Shown here: piece by piece, positions 7,236 through 12,674 of the stretch | Numbering within the stretch: the first letter of the stretch is position 1 | Layout of the letters: every line of letters begins with the position of its first letter | NCBI GenBank assembly: GCA_003648085.1 | Contig: QMOC01000013.1 | Coordinates: 1 to 12,674 of the forward strand | Origin: Chloroflexota bacterium | GTDB lineage: Bacteria; Chloroflexota; Anaerolineae; B4-G1 | Direction of reading: 5' to 3' | Length of the DNA stretch: 12,674 bases | The notes under the pieces: generated by a model | Told to the model about the DNA's origin: nothing | Seen by the model: the letters and a program-made list of their open reading frames with translations, nothing else | Databases searched by the model: none | Made by a program: the position numbers and the translations under genes

Positions 7236-8292
7236 GATGTACGAGTTTCGCTGGCCTACCAAAACGCTGGTCGGCGTGGGGCTGATCGAGCGGGTCGGCG
7301 AGTATATCAACCCGCCAGCCACTGCGGGGCGGCTGCTGCTGGTGGCACCGCGGGAGGAGTGGGCCAGGCCACTGGTGCGGCGCATCGCCACGCAACTGCG
7401 CGAGGTGGGCTGGGAGCGGGTGGAAACCTTCACCGAGGTGGAGCCCAACCCCTCGTGGGAAACGGTGGCGCGTGGAACGGAACGAGGGAAAGCGGCCGGC
7501 GCGAACGCGGTGCTCGCCGTCGGCGGCGGCAGCGCGATGGACGCGGGCAAGGTCATCGCCGAGCGGTGCGGTGCTGATTTCCTCTGCACCGTGCCGACGA
7601 CGGCAGGCACCGGCGGTGAGATCTCCCCCTGGGCGGTCATCAGTAACCTCGACACACGGGAGAAGGACAGCGTCGTGGCTAAATGGCCCGACGTGGCGCT
7701 GCTCGACCCGGAACTGACGCTGGGCCTGCCACCCAAGACTACCCTCTTCACCGGCATAGACGCCTTCATCCACGGCCTGGAGGCCTACATCTCCAGCGCG
7801 GCCACGCCGATTACCGATGCCCTGGCCTTGGGCGGAGCGGAACTGATCGCCTCTCACCTGCGAGTGGCAGTGGAACACGGCGACGATCTGGAGGCCCGCA
7901 GCGCGATGCTGCAGGGCAGCCTGCTCACAGGCGCCGCGATGCTGCACGCCGGGCTAGGGCTGATGCACGCCATCGGCAACGTGACCGGCGGGCTGTACCA
8001 TGAACTACCCCACGGGCTGATCCTGATACGCTGTATGGACCCGGTCCTGGAGTACAACCGGCCAGCGCTGGGGCGGAAGATCACGCGGCTCGAACCGCTG
8101 GTGGACCGGGTGCGAGCGGATGCCGAAGCGCTTCTTGCGCGGTTCGAGATTGCCTCGGTGAAGGTCGCTGAGGCGGATCTGCCGCTGCTGGCCGAACGGG
8201 CGGTCGCGAACGTAAATGCCAAGACCAACCCTCGCCCTGCGACGCGGAATGAGGTCGAGACGCTGGCGCGGCAGGCTTTCGTGATCCGGTGA
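7228..8292 (+). CDS. Iron-containing (type III) alcohol dehydrogenase
   Basis: A 354-aa Fe-ADH-family oxidoreductase. The NAD(P)-binding glycine motif is AVGGGSAMDAGK (97-108), followed by 'TVPTTAGTGGEIS' (121-133). The metal ligands line up as Asp178 and His182 (GIDAFIH), His247 (GLMH) and His262 (LPHG). The position that in FucO is a second conserved histidine four residues after the third ligand is Asn251 here. The start overlaps the corrinoid gene by 8 bp, so it belongs to the same transcript; ATG 7237 is an alternative start three codons later. In this setting it may oxidise a hydroxylated quaternary amine such as choline or an alcohol left after demethylation, or reduce an aldehyde. The true substrate is not known. 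Confidence 0.88.
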   Translation: MDEMYEFRWPTKTLVGVGLIERVGEYINPPATAGRLLLVAPREEWARPLVRRIATQLREVGWERVETFTEVEPNPSWETVARGTERGKAAGANAVLAVGGGSAMDAGKVIAERCGADFLCTVPTTAGTGGEISPWAVISNLDTREKDSVVAKWPDVALLDPELTLGLPPKTTLFTGIDAFIHGLEAYISSAATPITDALALGGAELIASHLRVAVEHGDDLEARSAMLQGSLLTGAAMLHAGLGLMHAIGNVTGGLYHELPHGLILIRCMDPVLEYNRPALGRKITRLEPLVDRVRADAEALLARFEIASVKVAEADLPLLAERAVANVNAKTNPRPATRNEVETLARQAFVIR

Positions 8293-8314
8293 TGGTATCG
8301 AAGAGGCTGAATGC

Positions 8315-8332
8315 CTGACCGGCGCAGGTCAG
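8315..8332 (+). other. Small hairpin before the first MttB gene
   Basis: CTGACC (8315-8320) and GGTCAG (8327-8332) form a perfect 6-bp stem around GGCGCA in the short gap after the alcohol dehydrogenase gene, just before GAGGAG at 8334-8339. It has no T-tract. It may slightly affect access to the ribosome binding region or be chance. Confidence 0.35.
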
Positions 8333-8359
8333 CGAGGAGAGATGGAGGGACAAGCAAGC

Positions 8360-9838
8360 ATGACATCATCAAGCATGCGACGGAAACGGTCGGGCCCCGG
8401 CAAGGGCCTGATCGGCGGGCAGTATAAACCGCTGACCGATGAGCAGGTAAAGCAAATCCACAAAGCGTCGCTGACGGTCCTAGCGCAGACGGGGGTACAG
8501 GTGGAGGAGCCGGAGGCGCTGCGGCTGTTTAAGGAGGCCGGGGCAGATGTGGACGGCAATCGAGTGCGGCTGCCACAGTCCCTCGTCGAGGACGCGGTAG
8601 ACAAAGCACCCTCGCGCGTGGTGCTGGCGGGCCGTGACCCGGAGCACGACCTGATCCTCGAGGGAGCGCGGGTCCACATCGGCACCGGTGGCGCGGCGTT
8701 GCAGGTGCTTGATCTGGAGACGGGCGGAATCCGCAAGGCGGTGCTCCGGGACGTGGCTGATATGGCCCGCATTGTGGACGCGCTGGGCAACATCCACTTC
8801 TACCTCATACCCATCTACCCCACCGACCTGCCCGAGGAGACGGTGGAGATCAACAAGTATTACGCTGCGCTGGCGAACACCACCAAGCACGTCCAGGCTG
8901 GCGTCTACACCATCCAGGGCATCCGCGACGTGGTGGAGATGAGCGAGCGCATTATGGGGGGCGCCGAGCCGCTGCGTGAGCGCCCTATCGTCTCCTTCAT
9001 CACCAGTTGGATGGTCAGCCCCCTCAAGTTCGCCACCGACGTGACGATGCTGCTAATCGAGATCTGTCGGCAGCGCATGCCGGTCGTTCTCTCAGCGGCG
9101 CCGATGGCCGGCTCGACCGCGCCGGTCACGTTGGCCGGGATGCTGGCGCAGTTGAACGCCGAGCAGCTGGCCGGGCTGACGCTGACCCAACTGGTCCAGC
9201 CCGGCTGTCCCGTCCTCATCGGGCCCATCCCTGCCACAGCCGACATGCGCAGCGGCAAGTACCTGGGCGGCTCGGTGGAGTTGGGGCTGTGCAACGCCGC
9301 CATCACCCAACTGGCCCACTTCTATCACGTGCCCATCTACAACAGCGCTGGCATGACCGAGGCCAAGATTCCGGACATCCAGGCGGGCATCGAGAAGGCC
9401 CAGTCGGTCATCCAGGTCGCGCTGGCCGGGGCCAACTTCATCCACCACGCCGCCGGAATGCTGGAGGATATGTCCACCATTGCCTACGAGCAGTTTGTGA
9501 TTGACAACGAACTGTTGGGGCTGGCGATGCGCGCTGTGCGCGGCATCGAGGTCAACGATGACACGCTGGCACTTGATGTGATTGACCGCATTGGTCCTGG
9601 GGGACACTACCTGATGGACGAACACACGCTGCGCTACATGCGTACCGAGCACTACTATCCCTCGGCCGTCTTCGACCGGCAGGGGCGTCAGATGTGGGAG
9701 CAGGCCGGTGGTACCGACGCCTGGGCTCGGGCCAAAGATGTGGCGCGCCGCATCCTGGCGGAGCACCGGCCGGAGCCACTAGACCCGGCCACGGATGCCT
9801 GGATTCGAGAGCGTTTCGCATCTTCGCTGGTGCCGTGA
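8360..9838 (+). CDS. MttB-superfamily methyltransferase, non-pyrrolysine (first copy)
   Basis: A 492-aa TIM-barrel protein of the trimethylamine methyltransferase (MttB) superfamily. Family features run throughout: the N-terminal 'GGQYKPLTDEQVKQIHKASL' (19-38), the central 'MTEAKIPDIQAGIEKAQ' (332-348), and 'HHAAGMLED' (362-370) followed by a conserved 'QFVIDNELLGLAMR' helix. The reading frame has no in-frame amber codon, so it cannot carry pyrrolysine and belongs to the MtgB-like branch that demethylates quaternary amines. ATG 8360 is preferred because GGAGGG (8344-8349) lies 10 nt upstream; ATG 8342 has GAGGAG only 2 nt away and would add six residues. It would methylate the upstream corrinoid protein. 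The substrate (glycine betaine, carnitine, proline betaine or another) cannot be read from the sequence. Confidence 0.92.
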   Translation: MTSSSMRRKRSGPGKGLIGGQYKPLTDEQVKQIHKASLTVLAQTGVQVEEPEALRLFKEAGADVDGNRVRLPQSLVEDAVDKAPSRVVLAGRDPEHDLILEGARVHIGTGGAALQVLDLETGGIRKAVLRDVADMARIVDALGNIHFYLIPIYPTDLPEETVEINKYYAALANTTKHVQAGVYTIQGIRDVVEMSERIMGGAEPLRERPIVSFITSWMVSPLKFATDVTMLLIEICRQRMPVVLSAAPMAGSTAPVTLAGMLAQLNAEQLAGLTLTQLVQPGCPVLIGPIPATADMRSGKYLGGSVELGLCNAAITQLAHFYHVPIYNSAGMTEAKIPDIQAGIEKAQSVIQVALAGANFIHHAAGMLEDMSTIAYEQFVIDNELLGLAMRAVRGIEVNDDTLALDVIDRIGPGGHYLMDEHTLRYMRTEHYYPSAVFDRQGRQMWEQAGGTDAWARAKDVARRILAEHRPEPLDPATDAWIRERFASSLVP

Positions 9839-9861
9839 ACGCTCATCTGAGGAATGGAATC

Positions 9862-10743
9862 ATGAAGGTCGGCCTGGCCCAGGTGGACTGCTCACTGGGC
9901 GACGTGGAGGCCAATTTGAGCCGGGCTCTACGCTACGTCCGGCAGGCCAAAGAGCAAGGGGTGGATCTCCTGATCTTCCCCGAACTTAGTCTGACCGGCT
10001 ACGATTTGGGAGAACAGGTGGCCGAGGTAGCCATGACCCTCGAGGCTCAGCCCCTGGCGACCTTACAAGCGGAGAGCCGCGCCCTCTCCCTCGTCGTCGG
10101 CTTCGTGGAGAAGAGCACCCACCATCGGCACCACAACGCGGCCGTCTATCTCGAGGACGGACAGGTTCGCCACCTGCACCGCAAGCTCTACCTGCCCACC
10201 TATGCCGTTTTCCAAGAGGGCAGGCGCTTCGTACCGGGAGATAGCATCGAGGCTTTCGACACCCGGCATGGGCGCATGGCCATCCTTATCTGCGCCGATG
10301 CCTGGATTCCCCCGGTGGCCTACATTGCCGTACAGGATGGGGCCTCGCTGCTGCTTCACCCCGCGGCCAGTTCTAAGCAGGGCCTGGGCGAATACCTGGA
10401 CCTCCCGACCTGCTGGGAAGGCATCAACCGCGTTTTCGCCCAGCTTCACGGGGTCTACGTGATCTTTGTCAACCGCGTGGGTCGAGAAGGGGATCTGCAC
10501 TACTGGGGCGGCTCAGAGGTCATTGACCCTCGAGGCCGGGTGGTGGTCAAGGCACCCTACTTCGAGGAAGGATTATTCAGCGGAGAGATCCACCTGGAGA
10601 TGGTTAAGGAGCAACGAGCGGCTGCTCCTTTGATGCGTGACCCACGTCTAGGGCTTCTCATCAGAGAGATGCAACGAGTGCAAGACAAACTCAGGAAGGA
10701 GAACAGCAATGTCAAGTGGAGGCCGGATCGCCGGACAGTATGA
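9862..10743 (+). CDS. Carbon-nitrogen hydrolase (nitrilase superfamily amidase)
   Basis: A 293-aa single-domain hydrolase that would cleave an amide or nitrile. The catalytic Glu-Lys-Cys triad is visible: Glu41 in FPELSLTGY (39-47), Lys108 in HRKLYLP (106-112) and Cys144 in ILICADAW (141-148). The cysteine is followed by Ala-Asp-Ala-Trp rather than the Glu-Asp or Tyr-Asp that is common in many branches. ATG 9862 is chosen because GAGGA (9849-9853) lies 8 nt upstream and the family's beta-strand (MKVGLAQVD) starts there; the frame is open further upstream but only over the end of the first MttB gene. It sits 23 bp after one MttB gene and runs into the fragment before the second, so it is probably part of the same pathway. 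An amidated betaine, or an amide made during its breakdown, would fit. Confidence 0.88.
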   Translation: MKVGLAQVDCSLGDVEANLSRALRYVRQAKEQGVDLLIFPELSLTGYDLGEQVAEVAMTLEAQPLATLQAESRALSLVVGFVEKSTHHRHHNAAVYLEDGQVRHLHRKLYLPTYAVFQEGRRFVPGDSIEAFDTRHGRMAILICADAWIPPVAYIAVQDGASLLLHPAASSKQGLGEYLDLPTCWEGINRVFAQLHGVYVIFVNRVGREGDLHYWGGSEVIDPRGRVVVKAPYFEEGLFSGEIHLEMVKEQRAAAPLMRDPRLGLLIREMQRVQDKLRKENSNVKWRPDRRTV

Positions 10744-10792
10744 GCCTCTCAAGTCAGAGGAGATTGAATTGATCTGGAGGTTAGCCCTGTGA
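10709..10792 (+). pseudogene. 27-codon ORF resembling an MttB N-terminus, stub or leader peptide
   Basis: ATG at 10709, with AAGGAG (10696-10701) 7 nt upstream, opens a 27-codon frame that ends at TGA 10790-10792. Residues 5-27 align without gaps to residues 16-38 of the first MttB protein, with 10 of 23 identical, including GQY and PL; at DNA level the first 21 bases of this stretch match at 18 positions. The next gene has its own complete N-terminus, so this is an extra copy of the family's opening motif. It overlaps the end of the amidase gene by 35 bp and the GTG start of the second MttB gene by 4 bp. The likeliest reading is the remnant of a third mttB gene that lost the rest of its length. 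Because its ribosome binding site is intact, it may still be translated and couple translation of the next gene. Confidence 0.6.
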
Positions 10793-12240
10793 CTCAACAA
10801 CTGCCCGTTCAAACACTGCAACCGATGATCCGCGTCCTGTCCGACGAGCAGGTGCGGGCGATCCACTACGCCACGCTGGAGATCCTGGCCAAGACCGGCG
10901 TGGAGATGCAGGACCCTCAGGGACGCGAACTGTTGCTCGAGGCCGGGGCCTGGGAATCCAATGGCCGCATCAAGATACCGGAAAACCTGGTCACCGACGC
11001 CATCGCCTGCGCGCCCTCGCGCATCCCCATGTACGATAGGCTGGGCAACCTGACGATGCCGCTGGAACTGGGCAAAGTCTTCTTCGGTTCTGGCTCCGAT
11101 ACCACCTTCACGTTGGATGTGAAGACCGGTGAACGCCGTCGGACGATGGCTCAGGACGTTGAGGACATCGCTCACCTGTGCGACGCACTGGAGAATATGG
11201 ACTTCATCATGTCTATGGGCAATCCCTCTGACGTGCCACCCGATGACCTCTACATCCACGAGTTCATCCGCATGATCCGTGGCTCGGTCAAACCCATCGT
11301 CTACACCGCCAAGAACCGCGCCGATATGGAGGACATCTATCGTATTGCGGTAGCCGTGGCCAGTGATGAGGAGGCGTTGCGCGAAAAGCCATTCCTGTTA
11401 CTCTACGCAGAGCCCATCTCCCCCTTGCTGATCCCCGAGGAGTCGCTCCAGAAGCTGACCTTCTGCGCTGAAAAGGGCATCCCGGCATCTTACCCGCCCT
11501 CGCCTAACACCGGCGGCGGCGGACCGATCACGCTGGCGGGCGCGTTAGCGTTGGGAAACGCGGAGTGTCTGGTCGGGCTGATCATCTCCCAACTGATCCG
11601 CCCCGGCACGCCGTTCCTCTACGGGATGAACACGGCGGCAATGGATATGAAGAGCACCATCGTGAGTTATGGCAGCCCGGAGTGGCCGCTGGGCATGATG
11701 GCGCAGATGGACCTGGCCCGCTACTACAATCTCCCCGCGTGGTCGGCCGGCGGTGCCAGTGACAGCAAAGTGGTGGACGCGCAGGCGGGCATCGAGATGA
11801 CCTTCTCCATCCTGACCAACTTCCTGGCGCGTGCCACGCTGGTTCACGACGTAGGCTATATCGAGTACGGCTCCACCTCATCAATGGAGGCGCTGGTGAT
11901 CGCCGACGAGATCATCCGCATGACCCGTTTCCTGGTGGACGGGGTCGCCGTCAACGAGACGACGCTGGCGCTCGACGCCATCGCCCGCGTCCGGCCGGGC
12001 GCGGGATTCCTGGCGGACGACCATACCCTCGACAACTGGAAGTGGGCGCAGTGGCGGCCGGCCTTGATTGACCGTAACCGCTACGACCGCTGGGTGAAGT
12101 TGGGCAGGAAGGACATGTTCACGCGAGCCAATGAGCGTGCGCGAGAGATCCTGGAGGAGCACCAGGTACCGCCGTTGCCGGAAGAGGCCGAGGGGGCGAT
12201 CGCGGAGGTGCTGGCGGAGCGGGCTGCGGCGGGGGGGTAG
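10789..12240 (+). CDS. MttB-superfamily methyltransferase, non-pyrrolysine (second, divergent copy)
   Basis: A 483-aa MttB-superfamily protein, clearly homologous to the first copy but from another branch. The N-terminal 'VLSDEQVRAIHYATLEILAK' (16-35), 'SDSKVVDAQAGIEMTFS' (324-340) and 'LVHDVGYIEYGSTSSMEALV' (351-370) are family motifs. The last of these is the form common in the wider MttB family, whereas the first copy has HHAAGMLED here. No in-frame TAG is present, so it lacks pyrrolysine. The GTG start at 10789 is supported by GGAGG (10776-10780) 8 nt upstream and overlaps the stop of the small ORF before it. It probably demethylates a substrate other than that of the first copy, or the partly demethylated product, using the same corrinoid protein. 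A terminator-like hairpin follows about 40 bp after its stop. Confidence 0.92.
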   Translation: MTQQLPVQTLQPMIRVLSDEQVRAIHYATLEILAKTGVEMQDPQGRELLLEAGAWESNGRIKIPENLVTDAIACAPSRIPMYDRLGNLTMPLELGKVFFGSGSDTTFTLDVKTGERRRTMAQDVEDIAHLCDALENMDFIMSMGNPSDVPPDDLYIHEFIRMIRGSVKPIVYTAKNRADMEDIYRIAVAVASDEEALREKPFLLLYAEPISPLLIPEESLQKLTFCAEKGIPASYPPSPNTGGGGPITLAGALALGNAECLVGLIISQLIRPGTPFLYGMNTAAMDMKSTIVSYGSPEWPLGMMAQMDLARYYNLPAWSAGGASDSKVVDAQAGIEMTFSILTNFLARATLVHDVGYIEYGSTSSMEALVIADEIIRMTRFLVDGVAVNETTLALDAIARVRPGAGFLADDHTLDNWKWAQWRPALIDRNRYDRWVKLGRKDMFTRANERAREILEEHQVPPLPEEAEGAIAEVLAERAAAGG

Positions 12241-12280
12241 AACGGCGGATTACAAGACAAAGCGGATGTAATCGCACCGT

Positions 12281-12314
12281 GGGGGCGACAGTACACCCGT
12301 CGCCCCGATTCTTT
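12281..12314 (+). terminator. Terminator-like hairpin after the second MttB gene
   Basis: GGGGCGAC (12282-12289) and GTCGCCCC (12299-12306) form a perfect 8-bp stem with a 9-nt loop, followed by gattctttt. GC-rich stem plus T-rich tail fits an intrinsic terminator that closes the operon. A GC-rich palindrome of this kind could also be a copy of a dispersed genomic repeat. Confidence 0.72.
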
Positions 12315-12325
12315 TGGGATGGGAA

Positions 12326-12354
12326 TTGCGCTTGCGGTGATAATGGGGTAAAAT
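12326..12354 (+). promoter_or_regulatory. Probable sigma-70 promoter for the M20 amidohydrolase gene
   Basis: TTGCGC (12326-12331) and TAAAAT (12349-12354) are 17 bp apart, matching the -35 and -10 boxes at 4 and 5 of 6 positions. It lies just after the terminator and about 140 bp before the next gene. Transcription would start just before or inside the palindromic element that follows. Confidence 0.55.
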
Positions 12355-12359
12355 GAAAT

Positions 12360-12458
12360 GGGTCTGGCTAAAATTCGTGGGGAGAAAAGGCCGGAGGCCC
12401 CGCTTCAGCGGGGATTTTCCGGCTGAAGCCGGACGTCCCACTGATTTTAGCCACACCC
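12360..12458 (+). repeat. ~99 bp palindromic element with terminal inverted repeats and two inner hairpins
   Basis: The ends are inverted repeats: GGGT-TGGCTAAAAT-GTGGG on the left (12360-12381) is mirrored at 12437-12458, with a perfect 10-bp core (12365-12374 and 12444-12453). Inside are two tight hairpins, CCCCGCTTCAGCGGGG (12398-12413) and CCGGCTGAAGCCGG (12419-12432). Their centres, GCTTCAGC and GCTGAAGC, are reverse complements of each other. No coding frame is present. The layout is that of a MITE- or REP-like dispersed element placed in the leader of the M20 gene. It is a single copy in this window. Confidence 0.7.
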
Positions 12459-12494
12459 AAATGAAATCAGCACCTTAAGGGACAAGGAAGAGGC

Positions 12495-12674
12495 ATGTCA
12501 AACCGGATAGACTTCAAAGCCGAGGCAGAGGCGCTGCGCGGGCAACTGGTCGCCTGGCGGCGCGACTTTCACGCGCACCCGGAACTGGCTTTCCAGGAGC
12601 GTCGCTCGGCCAGCATCATCGCCGACCGGCTGCGCGAATTGGGCTACCAGGTGCAGATGGGCATTGCGACCACC
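12495..12674 (+). CDS. M20-family amidohydrolase/peptidase, N-terminal part
   Basis: ATG at 12495 opens a frame that runs to the right edge (60 codons). 'RRDFHAHPELAFQE' (about residues 22-35) is the hallmark N-terminal motif of the M20D aminoacylase/amidohydrolase branch, and a helix with 'LRELGYQV' follows. Purine-rich GGAAGAGG just upstream is the ribosome binding site. Members cleave N-acyl or carbamoyl amino acids and need a divalent metal; the metal ligands lie beyond the window. It has its own promoter after a terminator, so its link to the methyltransferase block is only by position. Confidence 0.88.
   Translation, partial: MSNRIDFKAEAEALRGQLVAWRRDFHAHPELAFQERRSASIIADRLRELGYQVQMGIATT

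Noticed and set aside
9694..9861. N-terminal extension of the amidase frame by 56 codons
   Set aside because: The extension lies mostly inside the end of the first MttB gene, has arginine- and glycine-rich low-quality sequence, and lacks a ribosome binding site. ATG 9862 has a good one and starts at the family's first strand.
8360..12240. Possible pyrrolysine in the MttB proteins
   Set aside because: Neither MttB frame contains an internal TAG; both read straight through to TGA or TAG at their ends at full family length. No pyl genes are present.

Overview
The window is a GC-rich bacterial segment with every gene on the + strand. The organism is most likely a member of the Chloroflexota (Anaerolineae-like). 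This is inferred from the gene content, from a RicT/PSP1-like tail at the left edge, and from imperfect GC-rich palindromic intergenic repeats of a style I associate with that phylum. It is not proven by any marker gene. There are no rRNA, tRNA, CRISPR or transposase genes.

Layout. Positions 1-132 hold the last 43 codons of a PSP1/RicT-like gene, followed by a hairpin (166-191). A perfect sigma-70 promoter (TTGACA, 17 bp, TATAAT; 214-242) with TGTTGCG operator-like repeats precedes an IclR-family regulator (340-1128). A short leader with four alternately oriented copies of one 7-mer (1152-1207) leads into an OpuC-type quaternary-ammonium ABC importer: an unusual Yip1-like/permease fusion (1232-2644), a CBS-containing ATPase (2677-3795), a second permease (3792-4583) and a binding lipoprotein (4708-5652). 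After a strong hairpin (5682-5710) come the one-carbon genes: a pterin-dependent methyltransferase (5737-6582), a corrinoid protein (6579-7235), an iron-type alcohol dehydrogenase (7228-8292), an MttB-superfamily methyltransferase (8360-9838), a nitrilase-superfamily amidase (9862-10743), a 27-codon fragment resembling an MttB N-terminus (10709-10792) and a second, divergent MttB homologue (10789-12240). A terminator-like hairpin (12281-12314) ends this block. A new promoter and a ~99 bp palindromic element then lead into the first 60 codons of an M20-family amidohydrolase (12495 to the right edge).

How the genes fit together. The importer would bring in a betaine-like quaternary amine. The two MttB proteins lack pyrrolysine and so resemble MtgB-type enzymes rather than trimethylamine methyltransferase itself. 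They would pass a methyl group from the substrate to the shared corrinoid protein. The MetH/MtgA-like enzyme would then move it to tetrahydrofolate. The alcohol dehydrogenase and amidase suggest that the substrate, or what is left after demethylation, carries a hydroxyl/aldehyde group or an amide or nitrile. The IclR protein probably senses a substrate or product and represses its own promoter. The transport-plus-demethylation logic follows known biology (glycine betaine MtgABC, and proline betaine and carnitine MtpB/MtcB systems). The specific set seen here (two MttBs, one corrinoid protein, Fe-ADH, nitrilase and a Yip1-fused permease) is the part worth study. No corrinoid reactivating protein (RamA-like) is encoded here, so it must lie elsewhere.
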